Below, one piece after another: positions 12,481 to 21,956 of a stretch of 64,000 bases of DNA. The position numbers and the translations under genes are program-made. Position 1 is the first letter of the stretch. Every line of letters starts with the position of its first letter. The notes beneath the pieces are model-generated. The model was not told where the DNA came from and made no database searches. It saw only the letters and a list, made by a program, of their open reading frames with translations. The stretch is from positions 20,060,484-20,124,483 of the forward strand of contig CM059579.1 of assembly GCA_030386875.1 (NCBI GenBank). The letters are read 5' to 3'. The DNA is from Morinoia aosen. Its lineage: Eukaryota; Arthropoda; Malacostraca; Amphipoda; Talitridae.

Positions 12481-13319
12481 TTCTCTGCACTGAGAGATTT
12501 TTATGGCGTTGAGTGTTAGCATGAAGAATAATCTCAGATTGACCAAACGTAATGATAGTTGAGCATATTACAATATTCCATATCCTTAGTTGAGGTATAA
12601 GAGTGAAACCTTTCTAACTAGCCTCGAAACAGTTGTTCGCTTCTCTATCCTTCCTTCCTTTTTCGTAAAAAGGGTTAACAGACGATAAAATTTGGCTCTC
12701 CTTCATGGGTGGTGTAGCAGCTTCATCATACACAGAATCCATTTAATAGTAGCAATTCTACTGAGACGCTAGTAACCAAGTATTTTGTCACGATGCAATA
12801 CTGCACGTGAGAGCACCTGACAATATTTTCACTCGACTGAAACAAAACTACCAGCCCTAGGCTCTGGCAGTGTCATTCTTTACATGTTATAGAGCTGTTC
12901 AATTCCAATAAATGACGATGACCAATTTATAGGTGTCAATCTCGATAAAAATTTACGAGTTAGTTATGTAAGGCTAGAAATTATAAAATTCTAAACAATA
13001 TATCAATTTTCATATCACTTTAGTTATTGTCATTACTTTCAATTACCCAAGGTATTATTTATGCAGCAAATCTGGCCACATTATACTGAAGAGAGATCTG
13101 AGTTCTGAGATATATGCATTGATATGCACAGCAATTTGCGCCTTACCGTAGTGTGCAATAAAGACTAAATTAATACCGAGTTCAGGCAAGTTTGTTCCAA
13201 ATATGACTCTTATTGAACATTTTCACAAATGTTTCGGTAGCGTACTTCCGGAATGTACCTTACACAAGGTATATTGTAGTACTTGAGAGTACACTTGATA
13301 TTGGTGATGAAAACAGGCA

Positions 13320-13450
13320 ATTACCCTACAATTTTGCTTCGCTACCCCGACAGAAGTCGAATTACCCTAAAAATCATGGAATTTTGCTTTACCCTAAACT
13401 CTACCCTAGACCATATCTGATTACCCTAAAATAGGGTATTTTACCCTAAA
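13320..13450. repeat. hAT right subterminal TTACCCTAAA repeats
   Basis: About six copies of TTACCCTAAA or close variants between 13322 and 13450, again on the + strand, the same orientation as the left-end copies. The last copies flank a small AATAGGGTATTTTACCCT palindrome directly inside the right end. Confidence 0.7.
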
Positions 13451-13639
13451 GTGGAAGCACTGCTCCCAACTTCCAAGTGGTTGGAGCTCTGCCTTAACCC
13501 TCACAATGTGGGGGTTTCTGGCTCCAGCTGTGTAGCACTCGCTGAGACGATCATTTTGGTGTATAACAACTTGGGGTTTTGCCTTACGTCTGGCAACCAG
13601 TGAGCCTGGTAAATGAGGTGACCAGTTACAGTGCGCGGG

Positions 13640-15253
13640 TTAAAAACAAAGGCTCCGCACAAGTTCGAGCATCTCGCTATCATTGACGATTACGAGTCTA
13701 TTCGCGTAAAATCGTGGAGAGATCTCGTCCTGAGAGATCATGCTGCATTCTACCCAGACCTAAGAAATTTTTTCTGTTGCGACAATCCTGCCTTGAAAGA
13801 TATACCCCCGTTGGTTTCCAAAATCAATGTTTTCAGAGATCCACGCGATGGCGTATTGAAAGTCAAAAGCAAATTCGGTAGGTGGAGTAACGACAAAAGT
13901 TACAATTTTCCCATCCTGCTCTCGCCTAAAAGCAAGTTAGTCGAGCTTGTAATTAGAGATGCTCATAGTTCTCTCGCCCACGGAGGATGTTACGCTGTTT
14001 TAGCGAGTTTGCGAAAGCAGTTTTTTGTGCCTTGTTTTTTCTCGGCTGTGAAGGCGGTTCTGAAAAAATGTATCGTCTGCCGACGTTTCAATAAGCGAAC
14101 GGTTAAGCTAAACCAAAGCTCTTACCGTAGTTTCAGAACCGATCCTCCTACCGAGCCCTTTAAGTATCTGTTCCTCGACTATTTAGGTCCAATGTTTGTT
14201 AAAAAGCAAACTGAAAAATGTAAAACCTGGCTTCTGTGTTTGACCTGCTGCTGGAGCAGAGCTGTTAATTTAATTTTGGTTCCAGATTTAACAGTCAAAA
14301 GCTTTTTGCGAGCCTTACAAATTCATGTTTTCCAACACGGCTTACCGAGTCGCATATTTTCTGATTTGGGTTCGCAAATTACGGCTGGAGCCGATATCGT
14401 AAAGAATTTCTTGTGTAATGTTGAGGCGCAGTCGTATTTCTCTGATCATGGGATGCAGGCGACTAGTTTTCAACAGTATTTCAAGGGAAATAGCTCACTC
14501 GGTTCTCTCGTGGAAGTCTGTGTTAAATTCACAAAGAGGATAATCTACGGTGCCATTCGCAATAATGTCCTTGACTATCATGACTTCGAACTGCTTATTG
14601 CGCAGACTATTAACCTGTTGAATAAGAGGCCTCTTGCCTTTCAGGAAGCATTGCGTGATGAACAATCTACGTGCGTGCCTCTAACTCTAACCCCAGAAAT
14701 TCTCTGCCATGGACGGGAGTTAGTTACGTACAACTTGATCCCGGCACTGCAACCGGACCCGGATCGGGATGAAGAATGGACAGCGTCTGTAGGTTCCAAA
14801 TCTTCTCTCAGAGAGCAGTTCACGAAACTGCGTAGAGTGCGGGAGAATTTAACCCGAACGTATAATGAAGAGTTCCGACAAACTCTTGTAAATCAAGCGG
14901 TCAACGCAAAGGAGAGGTACAAGCCGGTGAAGCATGACCGTCTTGAAGTGAACGATCTGGTTTTGCTTAAAGATCCCATGCTGAAAGCAAACCATTACCC
15001 AATGGCCATCGTAAAAGAGGTGCATAAGAATGACCAAGGGGAAGTCACGGGAGTCATCGTGATGAAAGGTAATACAAGAGAGCGAGTGAAAAGACACGTA
15101 TGCTCGGTAATCCCCCTCATGCGTCCTCAGCAGGTTAACGGCGACCGCGACGCCCAGCTCCCTTCACCAGAGCAGCGCCCGATCCAGGGGAACCGACCGA
15201 CAAGAGCAGCGGCTACGAAGGGTAGTCAGAAAACGAAAATTTTATTTCAATAG
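13640..15253 (+). pseudogene. BEL integrase part of pol (separated by the insertion)
   Basis: Continuation of BEL pol after the piggyBac-like insertion, in the same reading frame as the upstream part. It inserts the cDNA into the genome. The zinc-binding HHCC region is visible as RDAHSSLAHGG followed by VLKKCIVCRRF. The catalytic triad residues are present as FLDYLGPM, IFSDLGSQ and LVEVCVKFTKR, and INLLNKRPLAFQEAL is typical of BEL integrases. A C-terminal domain with VNDLVLLKDP and YPMAIVKEV follows, ending at the TAG at 15251-15253. This part has no stop or frameshift of its own. An apparent start at 13631 (GTG) lies in the piggyBac end and is not real. Confidence 0.93.
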
Positions 15254-15543
15254 AAATTTAATTTTCAAACTATTGTACAGTGTAAATGCGTTACCTTTTT
15301 TGAATTCTTGATGTTCTAATTTTTTTGCATGTTTTTCGCGGCATACCGAAGGCAAATTGACGTCTCGGTTCTCTTTCTTCTGTCGCGTTGATAATTTGTA
15401 GTACTTAAGTATCTAAGCATTTAAGTGTTGAAGTTTTCGAATTTCTGATTCACCATGCATTTGACTTTTTCTTGGTGCTAAGTAAAAGGAATAAAATTCG
15501 GGTTTCAAATGACGTATGAAACTCCGAATTGGCCCGTTGGCAG
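15254..15543 (+). other. BEL untranslated region before the 3' LTR
   Basis: About 290 bp between the integrase stop and the 3' LTR. The AGTAAAAGGAATAAAA stretch near 15480 is the only purine-rich tract, and it is about 50 bp away from the LTR. The bases directly before the LTR (CCCGTTGGCAG) are not purine-rich. Confidence 0.7.
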
Positions 15544-16130
15544 TGTTAGGAAAATCCTCAACCGTAGGTGAATTAGGAAGCTAATGTCATCTAAATTCAA
15601 TAGGAACAATCACTGGCATTTGGCTTCACCTTCATTTCATTGCCCTGGCTTGCATTAAAAGTTTATGAAGCTTCTTCCAGCCTTCTTCACATCAGACCAC
15701 AAATGAGAAGCTGAAATGGGTAACGCTGCGAACTCGAACGAGGTCGCTCTCCAGACTCGAGCGCGGAGAGACAGGGCTCGTTACTGGCTCTAAATGTCTA
15801 CGCTTCGACGCAACCGCGTAAACTGGCTGCTTATAGCCGACTTCTACGAGACACCCGCATCTCGTCATGAGGGACTAAGCCCTCCCGAGCCTCCTCCTCC
15901 CGGGGATCCACCGATCTGCAGCACTACGACGGCCGCCGTCGGCAGCCAGGACCGGCTTCACCACTAAAGCAGTAAGTCAGAGGTGTTTGGAATGAAGTCG
16001 TGCTGAATGCCAGTGATTGCTTAAAGGTAGCCTGTGGTCATTGCAACACGGCCTGTAATCTAAAAGGGAAGACGGCAGCTTACGAAAATTTTTTGAATCT
16101 ATTATTTTTCGTAATTCATCAAACATTTAA

Positions 16131-16250
16131 TCTCTGTAATTGATAGACCCTTAAATATCTGTAAGTGATAGACCCTTTAATATCTGTAAGTGATAGACCC
16201 TTAAATCTCTGTAATTGATACTCTTAAATCTCGGTAAGCGATAGACCATT
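16131..16250 (+). repeat. 25-bp tandem repeat inside the 3' LTR, about 4 units
   Basis: Same ATCTGTAAGTGATAGACCCT-type units as in the 5' LTR, but about four fewer. The first and last variant units are retained, so internal units were gained or lost. Confidence 0.92.
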
Positions 16251-16364
16251 AAATTTCTTCCAATTGATCAAATCTTCCGTTGCTTAGTTATTTACTACTC
16301 GCCACGGAAGTGGTATACTTCAATGAGACCTTCATTCACATTCCTTGATTTTGGCCTCTAATTA

Positions 16365-17232
16365 CTTGAACTTGAACTTGAAATTGAGGGCCGACAGCGT
16401 CGGGGCCTTTGTAACGGCCTACAATTCCCTCCACAGTTATCACACAAAGAGTTCAGCGTCTGGTCCCAGACTTGTCCACTAAACTACTCAGGATCTACCA
16501 ATCCTTGTCACAAGCTGCCATTGGATGGCGTCACTGGGATAGCCAGTGTGTCAAAACACCATCCCCAGGCATATTGGGTCATTACAGCCCATTCTACCAG
16601 ACTGGCTCATTCCAGTCACTGTCTCTTACTCCAGGCACGCACAAGAAACACTTTCATAGCCTCAGTGATACTCGCATTACACTCCTGATCCAATCCAGCA
16701 AGACAGCTCATACCGCAATCATCTTCAGCACATCTGGCATTCCACTCATTCTCTCCATACTGCTCAGACACCACATTCATAAAACTCTCTCTCTCTTGCT
16801 CATACTTACTACATTCCAGCACAAAATGCTCAATTGTTTCCTCTACTCCACTATTACACTGCTGACATAATCTGTTATTATTCTCATTCCATCTCCATGT
16901 ACGTCTGTTCACACTCAATGACTTACATCTCACAGCAAACAAGAGTTGACTTCCAAAACTACCATCATAGAACAGCTCAAACTTAGGTGCTTTCTTTTTC
17001 ATATACCAGTTAAGTGTAGGCTTCCGCATCATGCTAAGCTTCCACTTATTCAATCCATACTCTTTTGTTTGTCTCTCAATCTCTTTCTTCCACCTCTTGC
17101 AGTCCCACTCAGGCCCTACACCTCCTACATTTATTAAACTCCAGTCATCCACAGGTCTCCCAATTCTAACATGAATAATCTTTTGCATACTATGCATACG
17201 ATTAATATACGATTAATAACTAACTGCATACG
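16365..17232 (-). mobile_element. 5'-truncated non-LTR retrotransposon (LINE) in the 3' LTR
   Basis: The insertion breaks the 3' LTR where the 5' LTR reads CTCTAATTAATAAC. ATTA is present on both sides (16361-16364 and 17233-17236) as a short target duplication. In element orientation (minus) it ends in a short tandem tail of TTCAAG units, as in LINE clades that end in microsatellites rather than poly(A). Only the C-terminal end of the polymerase is present, so it is heavily 5' truncated. At the 5' junction (17190-17232), GCATACGATTAAT-type segments and copies of the target ATTAATAACTAACT are repeated, which looks like filler DNA. Confidence 0.85.
16616..17197 (-). pseudogene. LINE polymerase C-terminal fragment
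   Basis: An open frame of about 193 codons on the minus strand without an N-terminal RT. It contains LCQQCNSGVEETIEHFVLEC, the CxxC...ExxxHFxxxC pattern found after the RT domain in many LINE ORF2 proteins, preceded by LLFAVRCKSLSVNRRTWRW. The start codon has no meaning because the element is 5' truncated. The frame is intact to its stop, in line with recent insertion into the young LTR. Confidence 0.8.
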
Positions 17233-17523
17233 ATTAATAACTAACTATTCTTTCACAGCTGTTTTCCCTTAACGAAAAAGACGGGAAGCTCGAGGACGGC
17301 ACGACTCTCGGACCCCAGTGGATCCGCAGTCCGTCTTTCGAGCGCGGACAGACGGCCTTGTCATCTGTCCCGCTACCACCAGTTCGGACCTACAGTCTTT
17401 GAATAACTTTTGTTGGTGCTTATGGTCATTAAGATTGCATTTGGTGCAAATGCAACCAACCTTACTTTGTTTCATTCCGAGCCCGTTTATTTCTAGGTAA
17501 TTCCTGGAAAGATTTTTCGTTGT

Positions 17524-17758
17524 GGCTTCATGCACGAAGGAAATGGATTCGTGTTACGCATCAAGGTAATTTAGAAATGGAATTGCGAAGAATTTCGATC
17601 AGAACACCAAAACGAATCATCTGAATAACGGCAATTTAAGATGGGCCTAAACTCTGAAGGGTAGTTGTGAAGCCAATTAACATCATAGCAAGACAGGAAT
17701 TTATGCACACGTTTCGTCGGGACACAAGTTCCACTGCGTGGTGTTAAAAAGTCTTATC
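17524..17758 (+). repeat. Left terminal inverted repeat (235 bp)
   Basis: Inverted copy of 19934-20168. It starts GGCTTCATGCACGAAGG and ends AAAAAGTCTTATC at its inner border. Confidence 0.92.
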
Positions 17759-17871
17759 ACTGGCATTCAGCACGACTTCATTCCAAACACCTCTGACTTA
17801 CTGCTTTAGTGGTGAAGCCGGTCCTGGCTGCCGACGGCGGCCGTCGTAGTGCTGCAGATCGGTGGATCCCC
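17756..17871 (-). repeat. Inverted fragment of the BEL LTR
   Basis: This roughly 115-bp stretch is the reverse complement of LTR positions 4936 to about 5045 and appears identical by eye. It lies exactly at the inner edge of the left inverted repeat; the ATC of the repeat end is shared with the LTR sequence. It is inverted relative to the adjacent BEL element. Confidence 0.92.
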
Positions 17872-18162
17872 GTTCATCTGACATTGAGCAGAAAGCTCTG
17901 TCAATATCAGGCTCCTTACTGTGGAACAAACTTCCGTAGAGTATCAAAATCTCTCAGACAATGAAGGAATTTAAGATCAAAATAACGAGTCATTTTGAGT
18001 CTCTGCAATAATTATATGCTACAGTACATACTGAAAGTAGTTACGAATTTCTTTTGTTTATCATCCTACATTTCAATACGTGTTACTACATTACACTAGA
18101 TACATTGTTGAAGTGTGCGTAAGTGAAGTGATAGCTTGTATGCGTGTATTTACGTGCATGTT

Positions 18163-18193
<31 letters not shown>

Positions 18194-18254
18194 GCACAGC
18201 AGTTACAGCAAAACTGCTAATCTACCGCCTTGCATTATTATTATAAATACAGTT
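17872..18254. other. Interior of the long-TIR element, left part
   Basis: AT-rich and non-coding. A (TA)n run lies at about 18166-18190. No resemblance to a transposase in any frame. Confidence 0.6.
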
Positions 18255-19160
18255 TTTGTTTTAGCATATATATATGAATAACATCATAAATTTGTTGAGC
18301 GAATTGAAGCTTGTTCTTTGAAGTAGTTAACTTAGTTCTAATTTGTGATGTTTCGCACAAAAAAATGTTTGTTGAATTTCTGCCTTTTCAGTCTTCTAGT
18401 TCTGAACTGATTAAAAATTGTCTGTAAACACTTTCAACAGCATTCCCTGATGTCACAGCGTACGTGAAGATTCAATAGCGTTTCCCCCTTCTCAGTTCAT
18501 CTTTATATTTCTTTTATCACATTTACCAATAAACATTTTTAAACTTAAACTAACTTCCTACGAGATACATTTGTGTTTCCTTTCAGTCTTTTGTACAATC
18601 AATTGACGACCTTTATATCAAAACATTTTAAGCACCAATGTAATTTGGTCTTATGTATTAACTTGATAAGATATTTATATTATTTTACAATATCATTTTT
18701 AGCTTTATGTTATCCTTATATAAAGGTCCTTAGTTGACAAACATATATGGGTGCCACGACAGCCCATGTCAATGCCTGTACAAAGACGGAGAGAAAAGAT
18801 AAAATCTATCCCATTGTAAGCTGTTTTAATTTAAATAATGTTAATTTACGAATTTAATTTAAGAAATATAAAAATGAGGCCCTGTGGGGTGAAAACGCTA
18901 TTGACAGTCTCCACGTACATGGACATATTACCTTTGACTTTCGTGACATCAGGGAATACTATTGAAAACGTTTGTAGGTAATTTATTTCAGAACTAACTG
19001 GTCGAACCGACAGAAATTAAAAAATACCGCTAATATATAACAAAAATAATATATAACATATATAACTTAATTAACTGCCTCAAAGAACATGCCTTAAGTT
19101 GTACAACAAATTTATGATACTTTTCATTAAAATACTTGGCATTAATATAAGGAAATGATG
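18255..19160. repeat. Inner imperfect inverted repeat
   Basis: The arms at about 18265-18510 and 18880-19140 are inverted, diverged copies. Matching blocks include ATCATAAATTTGTTG with GTTCTTTGA, TAGTTCTGAA, and ATTCCCTGATGTCAC with CAATAGCGTTT. The left arm has a small deletion relative to the right. No coding potential. It could be an older foldback element nested in the long-TIR element. Confidence 0.75.
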
Positions 19161-19203
19161 CGTTAGGTAACGTGAGAAATTGACAGATAATAAAAACACA
19201 GTA

Positions 19204-19296
19204 TTTCCTACGCTAATTATACTGGCATAAAAAATTCACCTACGATTTCCTACGAGATTTCCTACGCTAATTATACTGTCATAACAAATTCACCGC
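19204..19296 (+). repeat. Short direct repeat TCCTACGCTAATTATACTG
   Basis: TCCTACGCTAATTATACTG, then CATAA and AAATTCACC, occurs twice with about 60 bp between starts. Part of the interior of the long-TIR element. Confidence 0.8.
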
Positions 19297-19933
19297 AGTC
19301 AGAAACCTGAAAAGAATCGTCGTACAACGCTGATCAGTTCATTTACAACATACTTAGAGCTATATATGAGATCAACTACCTGAATAATGCTGTCATAACA
19401 TACTCACGAGAGTAAGTTACGACAAATTGCCACACAAGGCTAACGTGAACATTACAAAGCGTGTGACCTCAGGCTCATACGACTGAATACATGTTATAGG
19501 CTCATTAATTTCCACTATCGAAAGACGGGAAAGCAACATTGATGTTTGATTTAGATAACCTCGAGTGATTCTGATCAGTGCATTGACAGTCCCAGCCGGT
19601 CGGTAACTCAACCATGCATGATTTTCAACGTGTCCGGGAAGACATACTGGTTTGATCACTTTTCAGACGTGACTACTCTCAACTATTAGGAGCCTCTGTG
19701 ATCCAACTACGTGGATAAATCACGTGCCAGAATAAGTCTTGCTCTGCCACCTTTCCATATACCCCAAACCTCACCTCCCACTTACGGGAGACCTCGTACG
19801 TAACATGTAAGAGATTTTAAGCGTTCTCAAGAGTTATTAATTAATCATTATCGTCAGTCGTCCGCGTCTGATGAGCTTTATTTGAGGTTACACTTGACAT
19901 AATTAGCTTGTTATGTCAAGCTAATATGGCTTG

Positions 19934-20168
19934 GATAAGACTTTTTAACACCACACAGTGGAACTTGTGTCCCGACGAAACGTGTGCATAAATTCCTGTC
20001 TTGCTATGATGTTAATTGGCTTCACAACTACCCTTCAGAGTTTAGGCCCATCTTAAATTGCCGTTATTTAGATGATTCGTTTTGGTGTTCTGATTGAAAT
20101 TCTTCGCAATTCCATTTCTAAATTACCTTGATGCGCAACACGAATCCATTTCCTTCGTGCATGAAGCC
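19934..20168 (-). repeat. Right terminal inverted repeat (235 bp)
   Basis: Inverted copy of 17524-17758. Just inside it, near 19898-19922, two overlapping palindromes occur (CTTGACATAA with TTATGTCAAG, and ATTAGCTTG with CAAGCTAAT). Confidence 0.92.
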
Positions 20169-20909
20169 CAGAAATTTTTTTTGCCATTTTCAGATAATAA
20201 TGTCACAAAGCATGTAATTTTTCTCGATTGATCTACAAAGAAAACCTAAATTTACTGGTTTCGCACTCAAATTTAAAAGTGCAGTCTGATTAGCGAAAAA
20301 AATGGTTTGGTTAACTCTTTATTATTCAGAGCACACAAAATTTGTCTGAAAGTCTGAAAGTATTATAATTAACATAAGAAAGCCTACTGTCCATAGTCGG
20401 GATATGTCGATGTCTTTAATTATTTCACGTTAGGTTTCTGGTATTGCTATCGTGTGCAATCTGTTCATTCCAGTTAAAATTTTACGCACATTTTTGTCAT
20501 ATCGCACACACCCTCTTCACATTCTCAACTGGTAGCAGTTTTAGTTTTGTTGTTGCTACTTTTTACTTACTGTTATACTTTGATTCTATCGAATTTCATT
20601 TCACGCTCACCTGTCTATTTAATGAGCAATAAATACTTTCACAGTTTCCATTGACGATGAGTAATGTATTGCTCGAAAGAGCTTGAGAAAAAGTTTTGAA
20701 CAAAATTTCCAAGCTTGCGCGTTTTTTCCTGATTTGATTTCATGGTCTTTAATTGGATAGAAGATGAACAGGGTAACAAGGTATACCTCTCATCAACTTA
20801 CAACTTGAATTTTATCGAGAATTACAGCATCAAATTGCGTGAAGCCACAGACAAAATAAGGACGCATGACTTAAATATAGATATTGATCTATTTTCTAGA
20901 TATTTAATT
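20169..20909. other. Intergenic, nothing recognised
   Basis: AT-rich sequence between the long-TIR element and the Tc1-like remnant. No left terminal repeat matching the remnant's right end was found here. Confidence 0.5.
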
Positions 20910-21208
20910 TATCATGAATATCCAAACAGCAAAGAAGCGAAGAGTTTTCGATTTACTTCGTGCAAGTGCGGCCCGGAGACCATCCATATAGGGCGGTTGG
21001 TGTCTCATGGCGGCCGGTTAACGGAGTCGAGAAGGTATTAGAAATGGACGACTGTCCCCAAAGAAAACCTGGTAGTCGGGACAGTTAAAAAACAGATAAA
21101 TTGTTTCGTTAGGACTTTGGTCGTAAAGATTTCGAAAGATCCCGCAACATCAATACGGAAGACTGCTGCAAAGCTAGAAGTGGATCCTTACACTATTAGA
21201 ACGCCATA

Positions 21209-21956
21209 CGAGGCCTGTCTAAAAAGTATCCGACCTTTGGCCAGAAAAAATATTTCGAATACCTGTCGGAGTTAGGACCCTAATCCCCTTCAAAGTATGC
21301 CCCTTGTGCTTGCACACACTTAGCCCACCGATCCTTCCACTGCTGGAGACACCTCTGGTAGTTTTTTTTTAGAATGGTGTTCAGCTCCATCGTCGCATTG
21401 CCTGTTTGACTCCTTCGATGCTGACTGTTTTCTTTGATGTCCGTGGAATTGTGCATCACGAATACGCACCGGAAGGACAAACAGTGACAAAGGAGTACTA
21501 TCAGGATGTTCTCCGGCGACTTCGTGATGCAGTTCGGCGCAAAAGACCAGACATGTGGACTGCGAACAACTGGCACTTGCATCACGACAACGCGCCCGCA
21601 CATTCATCCCATTTGATCCGCAATTTCTTGGCCAAACATGGAATTACGACCGTTCGCCAACCTCCCTACTCTCCAGACCTGGCTCCTTGCGACTTCTGGT
21701 TGTTTCCAAAATTGAAGACACCACTGAAAGGATCCCGTTTTGAGAGTAGAGAAGAGATAATGCGGAACGCGACGACAGAGCTGAACACCATTCCAAAAGA
21801 AGACTTCCAGAGGTGTTTCCGGCAGTGGAAGGATCGGTGGGCTAAGTGTGTGGAAGCACAAGGAGCCTACTTTGAAGGGGATTAGGGTCCCAACCCCGTC
21901 AGGTTGTTGAAGTATTTTTTCTGGCCAAAGGTCGGATACTTTTTCGACAGGCCTCG
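21209..21956 (+). mobile_element. mariner with its 3' end duplicated in inverted orientation
   Basis: TA flanks both ends (21207-21208, 21957-21958). The ends read CGAGGCCTGTCTAAAAAGTA and the inverse of TACTTTTTCGACAGGCCTCG. The left about 194 bp (21209-21402) is an inverted copy of the right about 195 bp (21762-21956), including the last part of the transposase coding region. The 5' half of the normal mariner is missing. The result is a 748-bp element with arms far longer than usual mariner TIRs. TA duplication shows it inserted as a unit, into the Tc1-like transposase. Confidence 0.88.
21406..21885 (+). pseudogene. mariner transposase, C-terminal half
   Basis: Open frame for about the last 155 residues of a mariner transposase. 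SMLTVFFDVRGIVHHEYAPE is the usual middle region. HHDNAPAHSSHL has the second catalytic Asp, and YSPDLAPCDFWLFPKLK has the third, 34 residues apart between them (the D34D spacing of mariner). The helix-turn-helix domains and the first catalytic Asp are absent, replaced by the inverted 3' sequence. It ends at the TAG at 21883-21885. It cannot be an active enzyme but the retained part is open. Confidence 0.92.

Larger units (their letters stand above)
10639..13462 (-). mobile_element. hAT element with 8-bp TSD, inside the piggyBac-like element
   Basis: Ends are CAGGGCTTCCAC at the left and GTGGAAGCACTG at the right (inverse CAGTGCTTCCAC). They are flanked by the same 8 bp, CTCCCAAC, at 10631-10638 and 13463-13470. 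CAG(G/T)G ends with an 8-bp duplication are diagnostic of hAT. Remnants of hAT transposase lie inside on the minus strand. Total length is 2824 bp. TTACCCTAAA-type motifs cluster near both ends and may be transposase-binding subterminal repeats. The transposase is broken, so this copy is non-autonomous. Confidence 0.92.
9984..13639. mobile_element. piggyBac-like element at TTAA (non-autonomous), split by a hAT
   Basis: The insertion is flanked by TTAA on both sides (9980-9983 and 13640-13643). It has short inverted ends, CCCGCGCAC at the left and GTGCGCGGG at the right. TTAA duplication with CCC...GGG ends is the hallmark of piggyBac-superfamily elements. The BEL reading frame is the same on the two sides of the insertion, which supports the exact borders. 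Without the nested hAT and its second target copy the element is about 0.82 kb and has no transposase, so it would have moved in trans. A GGTAAATGAGG-type motif recurs in inverted orientation near 10600 and 13610. Another TTAA-targeting family is possible but less likely. Confidence 0.85.
4569..17522 (+). mobile_element. BEL/Pao LTR retrotransposon with nested insertions
   Basis: The element has a 5' LTR (4569-5774), a tRNA-Arg-type primer binding site, one long gag-pol frame, an integrase and a 3' LTR (15544 to about 17522). Domain order gag-protease-RT-RNase H-integrase and the DUF1759/DUF1758 type proteins place it in BEL/Pao. Three lesions are visible: an in-frame TAG at 8984-8986, a piggyBac-like insertion at 9984-13639 (itself carrying a hAT element) and a LINE insertion in the 3' LTR. 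Outside a variable tandem repeat the LTRs differ at only about three positions, so the insertion is young. I see no target site duplication: 5' flank ...ATCTTG, 3' flank TGGCTTC... No clear polypurine tract precedes the 3' LTR. Confidence 0.95.
15544..17522 (+). repeat. BEL 3' LTR, split by a LINE
   Basis: Second LTR, parts 15544-16364 and 17233 to about 17522. Compared with the 5' LTR I see one substitution (GAAGCTG against GAAGCGG), one base in an A-run (GCTTAAAGG against GCTTAAGG), one A/T change (TACGAAAAT against TACGATAAT), and fewer copies of the 25-bp repeat. It ends at TTTTCGTT, directly against the next element (TIR starting GGCTTCATG at 17524), so its last bases may be lost. Confidence 0.92.
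17524..20168. mobile_element. 2.6-kb element with 235-bp terminal inverted repeats
   Basis: The left arm 17524-17758 and right arm 19934-20168 are inverted copies with only about four differences in 235 bp (all A/G-type changes on one strand). The outer ends begin GGCTTCATGCACGAAGG. The interior is AT-rich, has no transposase, and holds an inverted BEL LTR fragment, a (TA)n run and a second inverted repeat. The left end abuts the BEL 3' LTR. No target duplication is evident (left flank CGTTGT, right flank CAGAAAT), so the superfamily is unknown. It could be a non-autonomous DNA transposon or a foldback element. The high arm identity means recent origin or gene conversion. Confidence 0.85.
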
